The notes: generated by a model from the sequence alone, not told the origin. A stretch of DNA of 12,922 nt from an uncultured Oscillibacter sp. (GCA_900551885.1 URXS01000054.1:1-12922), one strand, 5' to 3'; shown: positions 6,179 through 11,933, counted from the first letter of the stretch. Translations and numbers: made by a program.

Positions 6179-7027
6179 TTACAGCCACTTTTTCCGCTTG
6201 AACCAATATAACAGGCCCCCCACGATCGCTATCCCCAGTACTATCACTGCCGGATAACCATACCGCCAGTGGAGCTCCGGCATGGAGGCGAAATTCATAC
6301 CGTACCACCCGGTCAGCAGCGTCAGAGGCAGGAATACCGCGGTCACTACGGTGAAAACCTTCATCAGGTCGTTCTGGCGTATGGAGAGCTGGGACTGATA
6401 GGCCTCCCGCAGGTGGGCCACGGACTCCCGCAGGTCCTGGACGGTATTCAAGTACCGCTCCGTCCGGTTATTCAGATTGGCGAAGCGTCGGGCGGTCTCC
6501 GGCTGTAAAAGCCCGTTTTCATTGTCCGACAGCTCTCGGAAGATGGAATCTAACTGCTCGTAGTACCGCCGCAGCCGCAGCAGCTCCCGCCGCCAGGCGG
6601 CGATCTTCTCCAGACAGGCGCCGTCGGCGTCGGCCAAAACAGCTTCCTCCCCGTCGGCAATTTCCCCCTCCAGTTCATCCAGATGGTCCATGTCCCCCAT
6701 CAGCAACCGGACGAAAAAGCGGTGGAGAAGCTGCTGGTTGGTGAGGCTCTCCTCCTCTTTCAAAGTGGAGAAGATCTCCCGGGCCCGCTTCAGTCCCCGC
6801 TCCTCCTCACAGAAGCAGAACAGCCGCTCCCGGTCCAGATACAGCAGAAACTGGGCGTCCTCCGTCCAATCGCTGTGGACGTCGTACCAGTCGAAGGCGA
6901 TCAGATCGAAACCCTCGAACCCCTCGAAGGCCTCGCTTTGGCCCTCATAGATATGACGAAGGACCCGCTCGTCCATATAGGCCGTCATCTCCCCCAGTTG
7001 GGAGAGGGGCAGCACTGTTTCCATCAT
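6179..7027 (-). CDS. corA: CorA-family divalent metal channel
   Basis: 282 residues with the architecture of the CorA/2-TM-GxN family: an acidic cytosolic N-terminal domain, a long charged helical region (~125-220, stalk helix leading into the membrane), TM1 at ~225-242 ending in the diagnostic YGMNF (Gly243-Met-Asn245), a short acidic loop (MPELHWRYG) and TM2 at ~258-276, closing with the basic tail WFKRKKWL. GMN at the pore mouth is the selectivity signature for Mg2+ (Co2+, Ni2+ and Zn2+ in some members). It is shorter than the ~315-residue classical CorA and belongs to the compact firmicute type. The start at 7027 follows an AAGGGAA site; an adjacent ATG at 7024 is equally possible. It is the last gene of a four-gene minus-strand operon, 18 bases after the membrane-protein gene, and has no recognisable terminator of its own before the thiT promoter. 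Confidence 0.91.
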   Translation of the reverse strand: MMETVLPLSQLGEMTAYMDERVLRHIYEGQSEAFEGFEGFDLIAFDWYDVHSDWTEDAQFLLYLDRERLFCFCEEERGLKRAREIFSTLKEEESLTNQQLLHRFFVRLLMGDMDHLDELEGEIADGEEAVLADADGACLEKIAAWRRELLRLRRYYEQLDSIFRELSDNENGLLQPETARRFANLNNRTERYLNTVQDLRESVAHLREAYQSQLSIRQNDLMKVFTVVTAVFLPLTLLTGWYGMNFASMPELHWRYGYPAVIVLGIAIVGGLLYWFKRKKWL

Positions 7028-7045
7028 ACCGCTTCCCTTCCATGC

Positions 7046-7597
7046 TCAATCCATGGCCACGCCGCCCAGAGGCGGCAGGGCCTCATAATTTCTCCGGCTG
7101 CGCCAGAGGGCCACCAGGAACCAGACGATGCCCACCAGGCCGGCGATCACGCCCAGCAGAGCCAGCAAAGAGACCAACAGCGCCAGGACGTAGGCGGCCA
7201 CTTGGGCCACGGCCAGCACGGTCCAGGCGGTTTTCAGGGAGGTGCTGTTCAGATCAGCCCCCCGGCGGCTCTCCACATCCCGGATGGCCTGCACAACCGA
7301 CCAGGACACATACAGGGAGATCGCCATAGCGGCCAAGCCCAGCAGCGTCCCCAGCCAGCTCCCCTGGCCGGTGACGCCCAGTAGATCTCCCAGCCATAAA
7401 ATCCCCGTATAGACAGCCATGCCCACGGCGAAGGGGCGGATGGGGGCGAAGAGCGGGCTCTCCGCCTCCATGTCCCGGGTGCCCCGCATCAGCAGCAAAT
7501 AGCCCACAAAGGGCGGCAGGATATTCAGCACATGCTGGTTCACTGTCAAGTTGAAATTGATAAAAATAAAGAAAAATCCCCAGAAAATCGAACTCAT
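7046..7597 (-). CDS. Multi-pass integral membrane protein of unknown function
   Basis: 183 residues with about six hydrophobic segments (~3-19, 24-37, 53-72, 82-104, 123-145, 147-166), short charged loops (RGTRDMEAESP, IRDVESRRGADLN) and a basic cytosolic end (WRSRRNYE). I recognise no enzymatic motif. The opening FIFINFNLTVN...LPPFVGYLLLMRG resembles small conserved membrane proteins often seen beside XRE regulators in Clostridia, but I cannot name a function. ATG at 7597 preceded by GGGAGGA; the ATGA overlap with the preceding 50-residue gene means translation is coupled. It is followed by corA after 18 bases. Context suggests a membrane partner in a regulator-controlled envelope or metal-homeostasis operon; that is inference only. 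Confidence 0.82.
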   Translation of the reverse strand: MSSIFWGFFFIFINFNLTVNQHVLNILPPFVGYLLLMRGTRDMEAESPLFAPIRPFAVGMAVYTGILWLGDLLGVTGQGSWLGTLLGLAAMAISLYVSWSVVQAIRDVESRRGADLNSTSLKTAWTVLAVAQVAAYVLALLVSLLALLGVIAGLVGIVWFLVALWRSRRNYEALPPLGGVAMD

Positions 7598-7746
7598 TCC
7601 CGTTCCTCCCGCTTCACCTTTTCCGCGTACCGCTTTCCATAACGGAGCACCAGAACCCCCGCCACAATTTTCAACGCGGCGTACAGCACCGGAATCAGGA
7701 GAATGGTCCCCATCCCCAATGCACCTCCGATCGGACTCATCTGCAT
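7594..7746 (-). CDS. Small membrane peptide, 50 residues, in the XRE-corA operon
   Basis: An open frame of 50 codons between the XRE regulator and the multi-pass membrane gene. ATG at 7746 (an alternative ATG two codons later) follows AAAGGAGG, which itself overlaps the XRE stop region; the gap to that stop is 10 bases. The TGA stop overlaps the next gene's ATG (ATGA). The peptide has a glycine-rich N-terminus (MSPIGGALGMG, residues 3-13), a single hydrophobic helix (~14-36, TILLIPVLYAALKIVAGVL) and a strongly charged tail (RYGKRYAEKVKREERE). The ribosome site, tight spacing on both sides and sensible membrane topology make it a real gene, though it is below common length cut-offs. Function unknown. 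It could be a regulatory micropeptide for its membrane-protein neighbour. Confidence 0.75.
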   Translation of the reverse strand: MQMSPIGGALGMGTILLIPVLYAALKIVAGVLVLRYGKRYAEKVKREERE

Positions 7747-7756
7747 CGCTCCTCCT

Positions 7757-8152
7757 TTACCAGATCATAAAGTTCAGTACCCCCAGTCCCATCAGGGCCA
7801 GGGTCACCAGGTCCAGTACCCCCCAGGCGATCAGCACCCAGCCCAGCAGATACCCCTTGGTCTTGGCCAGGTATCCCAGGCTGCTGATGGTATCCCGCTC
7901 CCGGGCGGGACCGCTGCGAGGCGGCTTGTCCTCCACCGGTGGCGTCTGCCGTTGCATCTCCGGCCGCAGCAGATAGTCTGTGGTGACGCCAAAAAGATCC
8001 GCCAGAGCCACTACCTTGTCGGTCTCGGGCATGGTCTCGTCCCGCTCCCAGCGGCTGACTGCCTGGCGGCTCACATTCAGCCGCTCCGCCAGGGCGTCCT
8101 GGCTCATGCCGGAGCGCTGACGCAGGGTTTGCAGTTTTTCTCCGAATGTCAT
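7757..8152 (-). CDS. XRE-family helix-turn-helix regulator with C-terminal membrane segment
   Basis: 131 residues. Residues 4-62 form a Cro/CI-type HTH: the recognition region SQDALAERLNVSRQAVSRWERDET (17-40) is a textbook match, followed by LADLFGVTTDYLL. A proline-rich, charged linker (~65-92) leads into a hydrophobic stretch (~101-130, GYLLGWVLIAWGVLDLVTLALMGLG...) long enough for one or two membrane passes. The protein is therefore probably membrane-tethered, a known arrangement in Firmicutes where the regulator senses membrane state or a partner. It is the first gene of the operon xre / 50-residue peptide / membrane protein / corA, so autoregulation and control of CorA are likely but unproven. 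The start at 8152 follows AAGGGAG. No convincing promoter could be assigned in the ~40 bases between the upstream hairpin and the start. Confidence 0.92.
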   Translation of the reverse strand: MTFGEKLQTLRQRSGMSQDALAERLNVSRQAVSRWERDETMPETDKVVALADLFGVTTDYLLRPEMQRQTPPVEDKPPRSGPARERDTISSLGYLAKTKGYLLGWVLIAWGVLDLVTLALMGLGVLNFMIW

Positions 8153-8193
8153 GGGTCCGCTCCCTTCTGTATGGATGGTTCCATGCTATCAAA

Positions 8194-8223
8194 ATGGCCG
8201 GTTGCTGTCCAGCAACCGGCCAT
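8194..8223 (-). terminator. Perfect 14-bp inverted repeat, probable terminator of the DUF1273 gene
   Basis: Two perfectly complementary 14-base arms (8194-8207 and 8210-8223; core GGCCGGTTGCTG) around a two-base centre. On the minus strand the hairpin is followed by TTTT, which fits an intrinsic terminator about 30 bases after the DUF1273 stop. It also lies about 40 bases upstream of the XRE start, so an operator role for that regulator is an alternative. The T-run is short, so readthrough into xre is possible. Confidence 0.65.
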
Positions 8224-8253
8224 GGAAGTTCCGCAATCTCAGGTTGCCCCTCC

Positions 8254-8796
8254 TCAGAATAGCACATCGGCCTCATCGCCGCAAGAGCGGGCCGTCACCA
8301 CCGGCAGATCCACGATGTCCAGGCCACGCCCCATGGCATACTGCACCGTGTACTGGGTCCCGCCGGGGGAGCCGTCAAAGACGGCGATCAGCAGCGAGGC
8401 GTGGTCTACCATGTACCGGTCCCGCCGCTGCATACAGGAGGAGGTGTATTTGGAGGAGACCACCGTCTCGAAATCACAGGTGGCCACCAGCCGCTCATAC
8501 CGTTCCCGCTGGTCGGCGGGCCAGGCGTCCGCCTGGGTGGGGCAGGGGATGGCGGCCTCCACAGTCACATCCGGATGGGTATCCCGCAACGCCAGCACGC
8601 ACTCGCAGAAATACAGGTCGCACCCCATAGCCATACCGCAGAGAAAATGGCGGTAGCCCTCGTCATAGGCAGCCTCCACCGCGTCATGGATGCGGCTCTT
8701 CAGTTCCACACAGCGTGAGTCACCCTCATCGTACCGCCAGGGCAGTTTGGCGGGCCGGTGGCCGGTGAAGCAGCAACTGGACTGACGTCCTCGCAT
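8254..8796 (-). CDS. SLOG-superfamily protein, DUF1273 (YpsA-like)
   Basis: 180 residues of the DUF1273/YpsA branch of the SLOG (Rossmann-like nucleotide-binding) superfamily. Diagnostic segments are FTGHRPAKLPW (10-20), the glycine motif FLCGMAMGCDLYFCE (51-65), IPCPTQADAWP (83-93), MQRRDRYMVDHASLLIAVFDG (122-142) and SPGGTQYTVQYA (143-154), where the GGT loop is expected to bind a nucleotide-like ligand. The biochemical activity of this family is not established; B. subtilis YpsA has been reported to affect cell division and stress tolerance when overproduced. The in-frame ATG at 8796 is chosen over 8892 because GGGAGG sits just upstream and the family N-terminus starts there; the extra 32 codons would cover the promoter. 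The gene is monocistronic, with promoter 8828-8856 and a hairpin at 8194-8223. A LexA-like box in its promoter suggests DNA-damage control. Confidence 0.89.
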   Translation of the reverse strand: MRGRQSSCCFTGHRPAKLPWRYDEGDSRCVELKSRIHDAVEAAYDEGYRHFLCGMAMGCDLYFCECVLALRDTHPDVTVEAAIPCPTQADAWPADQRERYERLVATCDFETVVSSKYTSSCMQRRDRYMVDHASLLIAVFDGSPGGTQYTVQYAMGRGLDIVDLPVVTARSCGDEADVLF

Positions 8797-8827
8797 GGCA
8801 GTCTCCTCCCTTCGGTGTGTTGTTCCC

Positions 8828-8856
8828 AGTATAGAACAAATGTTTTCTTTTGTAAA
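8828..8856 (-). promoter_or_regulatory. Sigma-A promoter of the DUF1273 gene
   Basis: On the minus strand TTTACA (8851-8856, five of six) and TATACT (8828-8833, five of six) are separated by exactly 17 bases. Initiation near 8821 gives a ~25-base leader carrying the GGGAGG ribosome site. This is one of the best promoters in the window. It begins about ten bases after the ribU terminator. Confidence 0.78.
8834..8845. promoter_or_regulatory. LexA (SOS) box-like site in the DUF1273 promoter
   Basis: GAACAAATGTTT (plus-strand reading) fills the last 12 bases of the -35/-10 spacer and abuts the -10 box. Against the Gram-positive SOS consensus known from B. subtilis (CGAACRNRYGTTYC), the core from G2 to Y13 matches at every specified position; only the outermost C on each side differs. 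Occupancy by LexA would block the promoter directly. Confidence 0.5.
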
Positions 8857-8866
8857 GACCGGAAAC

Positions 8867-8899
8867 AAAAACGGCGTGCCAAGATTTGGCACGCCGTTT
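8867..8899 (-). terminator. Intrinsic terminator after ribU
   Basis: On the minus strand, AAACGGCGTGCC (8888-8899) and GGCACGCCGTTT (8869-8880) form a perfect 12-base-pair stem with a seven-base loop, followed by five Ts (ending at 8867). It begins 13 bases after the ribU stop and insulates the DUF1273 promoter. Confidence 0.92.
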
Positions 8900-8912
8900 C
8901 AACAGGGCAAGC

Positions 8913-9530
8913 TCACTTATGCAGCAGCGGAGACAGGGGCTTGTAGATCAGGAAGCACAGCAGAACATCCAACATTCCCTTGACAAACGTGAAGGGCATA
9001 TTGAAAACCATCAGGCACTCCAGCAGTCCATTGGTGGAGGGGCGGATCTCCTGATACATACCGATAATAGCATCCAGCGGCAGTTGGTAGCAGACCACAT
9101 AGGCGGGATAGACCACAAAGTAGTTCAGGGGCACGGAGAGGACGGCCATCAGGACGGCGCCCGCAATGGAGCCGATCCGGGACTTCTTCCGCCGGTAGAT
9201 GAAGCCGGCGCCCAGGGAGAACACGGCACCCATCAAAAAGTTGCACAGCTCCCCCACATAGGCGGAGGAAGTGCCTTTGAACAGGATGTGCAGCAGGTTC
9301 TTCAAAAACGCCACAGCCACGCCGTAGACAGGCCCCAGGGAGAAGGCCGCCAGTAGCTCCGGCAGATCAGAGATGTCCATCTTCACAAAAGTGGGAATCA
9401 AGGCAGGAATGGGAAATTCAATGAACATCAGCAAAAATGCCACGGCGGACAGCATGGCGGTGACTGTGATCTTGTGGGTGCGGTCACGGCTGGCGGAGAC
9501 CGGAGCGACATTGACAGAGGGATCAGACAT
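8913..9530 (-). CDS. ribU: RibU-type riboflavin-binding S component of an ECF transporter
   Basis: A 205-residue membrane protein with a charged N-terminus (~20 residues) and about six hydrophobic segments. The pattern FPIPALIPTFVKMDISDLPELLAAFSLGPVYG (39-70) is the family's conserved loop and second helix, with the D-x-S-D-x-P signature of RibU. GYGxxxAFLKNLLH-like (70-81) and CNFLMGAVFSLGAGFIYR (96-113) segments also fit. The FMN riboswitch directly upstream supports flavin uptake. It would work with an EcfAA'T module not encoded in this window. The start at 9530 is preferred over in-frame upstream codons that run through the riboswitch leader; AAAGGAG (9542-9548) precedes it by about 11 bases, a slightly long spacing. 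The ribosome site can be sequestered by an upstream complementary stretch, see 9542-9609. Confidence 0.91.
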   Translation of the reverse strand: MSDPSVNVAPVSASRDRTHKITVTAMLSAVAFLLMFIEFPIPALIPTFVKMDISDLPELLAAFSLGPVYGVAVAFLKNLLHILFKGTSSAYVGELCNFLMGAVFSLGAGFIYRRKKSRIGSIAGAVLMAVLSVPLNYFVVYPAYVVCYQLPLDAIIGMYQEIRPSTNGLLECLMVFNMPFTFVKGMLDVLLCFLIYKPLSPLLHK

Positions 9531-9541
9531 AAAAAAGCACA

Positions 9542-9609
9542 CTCCTTTTCGTTGCTGGAAAACACCCTGGATTCTTTGACTTCTCCAAGGTGAACCCGCA
9601 ACAAAGGAG
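9542..9609 (-). promoter_or_regulatory. Putative ribosome-site-sequestering helix of the FMN riboswitch
   Basis: On the minus strand CTCCTTTGTTGC (9598-9609) is complementary to GCAAC-GA-AAAGGAG (9542-9555), a 12-pair helix with one two-base bulge that would bury the ribU Shine-Dalgarno. A stable GCGTGT-TTCG-ACACGC hairpin (9609-9624) abuts it. No terminator with a T-run is seen between aptamer and start codon, so translational control is the likely mode. Confidence 0.42.
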
Positions 9610-9641
9610 CGTGTCGAAACACGCACGGCTCTGCCGCACTT

Positions 9642-9762
9642 ATCTTCTCCCATCCAGACTGTTACTGTTGGTCTCGGAGTTTCACCGGGTCGGCGGATGC
9701 CTTTCGGCAACCGTTCGCGGACTTTACCGCCAGTGGGGAATTGCGCCCCGCCCTGAAGACAA
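9642..9762 (-). promoter_or_regulatory. FMN riboswitch (RFN element)
   Basis: Minus-strand reading shows the RFN blocks in order: TCTTCAGGGCGGGG (P1/P2 start, near 9746-9759), CAATTCCCC, GGCGGTAAAGTCCGCGA (near 9715-9732), CCGACCCGGTGAAACTCC, and finally CAGTCTGGATGGGAGAAGA (near 9643-9661), whose GAAGA closes P1 with TCTTC. It controls ribU, about 110 bases downstream, predicting lower RibU when FMN is plentiful. Confidence 0.96.
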
Positions 9763-9788
9763 AGTATTCAGTTGCTTTCTCTCCGGTC

Positions 9789-9817
9789 AGTATACGACAG
9801 CCTGAGAGAAAATGCAA
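9789..9817 (-). promoter_or_regulatory. Candidate promoter of the ribU riboswitch transcript
   Basis: On the minus strand TTGCAT (9812-9817) and TATACT (9789-9794, five of six) are separated by 17 bases. Initiation near 9782 places the FMN aptamer about 20 bases into the RNA. The -35 box is weak. Confidence 0.6.
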
Positions 9818-9880
9818 CCCCCTATTTTTCATTTGTTTACCCGCATTGAAAAAGTCATCGGACCTCCCGTATCCGCCCCC

Positions 9881-9909
9881 TTTTCAAAGGCGAACAAATG
9901 TGCTACACT
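9881..9909 (+). promoter_or_regulatory. Candidate dinB promoter
   Basis: TTTTCA (9881-9886, four of six) and TACACT (9904-9909, four of six) are 17 bases apart. Initiation near 9916 leaves an 18-base leader holding the GGGAGG ribosome site. The hexamers are individually modest, but the spacing and the operator-like spacer support the call. Confidence 0.55.
9892..9903 (+). promoter_or_regulatory. LexA (SOS) box-like site in the dinB promoter
   Basis: GAACAAATGTGC, preceded by a C (CGAAC at 9891-9895), matches the Gram-positive SOS consensus in the left half site and centre and differs in the right half by one base (GTGC for GTTC). It ends exactly at the -10 box. dinB is a classical SOS target in many bacteria, which makes a LexA site here plausible. 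Confidence 0.48.
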
Positions 9910-9933
9910 GGGGGGTACAAGGGAGGGGGCATC

Positions 9934-11145
9934 ATGGAACGGATCATTCTGCACTGCGATTTGAACTGCTTTTACGCCTCGGTGGAGCTGCTGAGCCACC
10001 CGGAACTCAAGCAGGTGCCCACGGCGGTGTGCGGCGATCCCACCTCCCGCCACGGCATCATCCTGGCAAAGAATGAGCCCGCCAAACGCTTCGGCGTCCA
10101 GACGGCGGAAACCATCTGGCAGGCCAAAAAGAAGTGCCCGGACCTGGTGCTGCTGCCGCCCCATCATCACCTGTACCGGATCTACTCTCAGAAGGTCAAT
10201 GACATTTATAGTCAGTATACCGACCTGGTGGAGCCCTTCGGCATCGATGAGAGCTGGCTGGATGTGACCGGCACTCTCCATCTCTTCGGCGGAGATGCCA
10301 GGGCTCTGGCGGATACCCTCCGCCGCCGCATACGGGAGGAGCTGGGGCTGACTCTCTCTGTGGGTGTCAGCTTCAACAAGGTCTTCGCCAAGCTGGGCAG
10401 TGACTACAAAAAGCCCGACGCCACCACGGTCATTCCCCTGGAGGGCTGGCGGGAGATGGTGTGGCCTCTGCCGGTGGGAGACCTTTTGTATGTAGGTGGC
10501 GCCGCCCGGAAGCTGCTGAGCCGGTACGGTATCGACACCATCGGTCAACTGGCTGCCTGCAAACCGGAGATGCTGGAGCAGCTCATGGGGAAAATGGGCC
10601 TCCAGCTCCACCAATATGCCAACGGTATGGACCGGGACCCGGTCCGCTCCCGGTTTGAAAAGGACCCGGTGAAGTCCGTGGGCAACGGCACCACCTTCCC
10701 CCAGAACCTCACCACCCGGGAGCAGGTGCGCCAGGGCATCGCCATGCTGTCAGACTCCGTGGCCAGCCGTCTGCGTCACCTGGGGCTCTATGCCGGCGGC
10801 ATCCAGGTGACCGTCCGGGACCCCAATTTCCGTGACCGCTCCCGCCAGACGCAGCTCTCCGCCCCCACCCATCTGATTCGGGAGGTGATGGACGCGGCCA
10901 TGTCCCTGACGGAGCAGCTCTGGAAGCCCCCATTCCCCATCCGGGCCCTGACAGTCACCGCGATTCATCTGGTGGAGGCGGAAGACGCCTATGAGCAAGT
11001 GGACCTGTTCAGCGGCGGCACTCCCGTTCGGGAGCGACGGGAAAAGTTGGAGGCAGCCATGGACCGCATCCGTGGAAAATACGGCGACCGCGCCATCACC
11101 TACGGCGCCGCCGCACCGGAAAAAGAGGAGGACCCCCTGCCATGA
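9934..11145 (+). CDS. dinB: DNA polymerase IV / Y-family translesion polymerase
   Basis: 403 residues. Y-family polymerase motifs: CDLNCFYASVE (8-18) with catalytic Asp9 and the steric-gate aromatic Phe13, and GIDESWLDVT (103-112) with the catalytic Asp105-Glu106 pair. A thumb HhH-like region follows (VGDLLYVGGAARKLLSRYGIDTIGQLA, ~185-211), then a little-finger domain, and near the end a beta-clamp binding motif QVDLF (355-359). In the first motif the usual DMD is DLN; the first, metal-binding Asp is kept, and DLN occurs in clostridial homologues. It performs error-prone bypass synthesis at lesions. The start at 9934, preceded by GGGAGGG, is chosen over the in-frame ATG at 9898, which lies inside the promoter. 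The stop overlaps the next gene's start (ATGA), so the folate enzyme is translationally coupled to it. Confidence 0.94.
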   Translation: MERIILHCDLNCFYASVELLSHPELKQVPTAVCGDPTSRHGIILAKNEPAKRFGVQTAETIWQAKKKCPDLVLLPPHHHLYRIYSQKVNDIYSQYTDLVEPFGIDESWLDVTGTLHLFGGDARALADTLRRRIREELGLTLSVGVSFNKVFAKLGSDYKKPDATTVIPLEGWREMVWPLPVGDLLYVGGAARKLLSRYGIDTIGQLAACKPEMLEQLMGKMGLQLHQYANGMDRDPVRSRFEKDPVKSVGNGTTFPQNLTTREQVRQGIAMLSDSVASRLRHLGLYAGGIQVTVRDPNFRDRSRQTQLSAPTHLIREVMDAAMSLTEQLWKPPFPIRALTVTAIHLVEAEDAYEQVDLFSGGTPVRERREKLEAAMDRIRGKYGDRAITYGAAAPEKEEDPLP

Positions 11146-11729
11146 CAAAAAAAGAGGAAAAACGCGCCCTGCGGGCCACCCTGCGGCACCTGGCGGAGGA
11201 GCTGCCCGCCAGCTACCGGGAAAAGGCGGACGCCGCCATTGCCGCTCACCTGTTGTCCATGCCGGCGTATCAGGAGGCCGGTACGGTATTCTGCTTCGTT
11301 GGTACCGGGTGGGAGATCGACACCCGCCCCATTCTGGTTGATGCCCTGGCTACCGGCAAACGGCTGTGCGTGCCCCTGTGCACCGGTCCCGGCATTATGG
11401 AGCTGCGGCAGATCACGGCCCTGGAGCAGCTCATTCCCGGTGCCTATCACCTGCCGGAGCCTCCGGCTGACGCCCCCGCCGTACCGGTGGATGAGGTAGA
11501 CCTGGCGATACTTCCCTGCATGAGCTGCAACCACCTGGGCCACCGGCTAGGCCGTGGCGGTGGCTTTTATGACCGTTTTCTCTCCACCTACCGCTCTGCC
11601 GCCGTACTGCTGTGCCGGGAGCGGCTGATCCGCGATGAGATCCCCCTGGAGCCTCACGACCTGCCCATCCCCTGGGTACTGACGGAACGGGGCCTCTTTG
11701 AGGATGGTACCCCTGCCCGGCTGGGTTGA
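11142..11729 (+). CDS. 5-formyltetrahydrofolate cyclo-ligase
   Basis: 195 residues, matching the family length. The enzyme converts 5-formyl-THF plus ATP to 5,10-methenyl-THF, returning a storage or inhibitory folate to the one-carbon pool. The signature LGRGGGFYDRFL (136-147) carries the glycine-rich ATP/folate loop. The N-terminal KKEEKRALRATLR basic helix and central VDLAILPCMSCNHLGHRLG are also typical (family usually D-x-x-x-x-P-x-x-x-F). Note CMSCN in place of the more usual PGVAF-like stretch, an uncommon Cys-rich variant of that loop. It starts with ATG overlapping the dinB stop by four bases, with GAGGA in the dinB end as ribosome site. It is followed by a 470-base leader region for gcvT, another folate enzyme. 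Confidence 0.92.
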   Translation: MTKKEEKRALRATLRHLAEELPASYREKADAAIAAHLLSMPAYQEAGTVFCFVGTGWEIDTRPILVDALATGKRLCVPLCTGPGIMELRQITALEQLIPGAYHLPEPPADAPAVPVDEVDLAILPCMSCNHLGHRLGRGGGFYDRFLSTYRSAAVLLCRERLIRDEIPLEPHDLPIPWVLTERGLFEDGTPARLG

Positions 11730-11861
11730 TACCAGACACAGTTTTCATAAAGGTTACCGGCTCTGCTGCGATCCAATCCCTTCCCTTTCATCGCGCGGCG
11801 GTATTGGAAACACAGATGGGAACCAGAAGGAAAAAGTAATACCTCTCTGCCGGATTTTCCC
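11730..11861. other. Intergenic stretch with no recognisable gene
   Basis: Between the cyclo-ligase stop and the gcvT promoter. A weak hairpin CTGG...CCAG straddling the stop codon, followed shortly by TTTT (to about 11750), might be a poor terminator. Otherwise I see no coding potential, RNA gene or repeat here. Confidence 0.5.
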
Positions 11862-11890
11862 TTGACATCGTCCGTGAAGTCTGCTAGTCT
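11862..11890 (+). promoter_or_regulatory. Promoter of the glycine-riboswitch/gcvT transcript
   Basis: Perfect TTGACA (11862-11867), a 17-base spacer and TAGTCT (11885-11890) preceded by TGC, an extended -10. Initiation near 11897. A GGGGCG-GCA-CGCCCC hairpin (11902-11916) stands between the start point and the first glycine aptamer. Confidence 0.7.
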
Positions 11891-11933
11891 GGAAAAAGAA
11901 GGGGGCGGCACGCCCCATGAAAAGTCCATACTC

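Noticed and set aside
9829..10614. Open frame of 261 codons antisense to the 5' part of dinB
   Set aside because: Shadow of the Y-family polymerase frame; it would begin inside dinB and end across the dinB promoter.
11730..11930. Possible small RNA or short gene between the cyclo-ligase and the glycine riboswitch
   Set aside because: No frame with a ribosome site; the only clear element is the promoter at 11862-11890 leading into the riboswitch.
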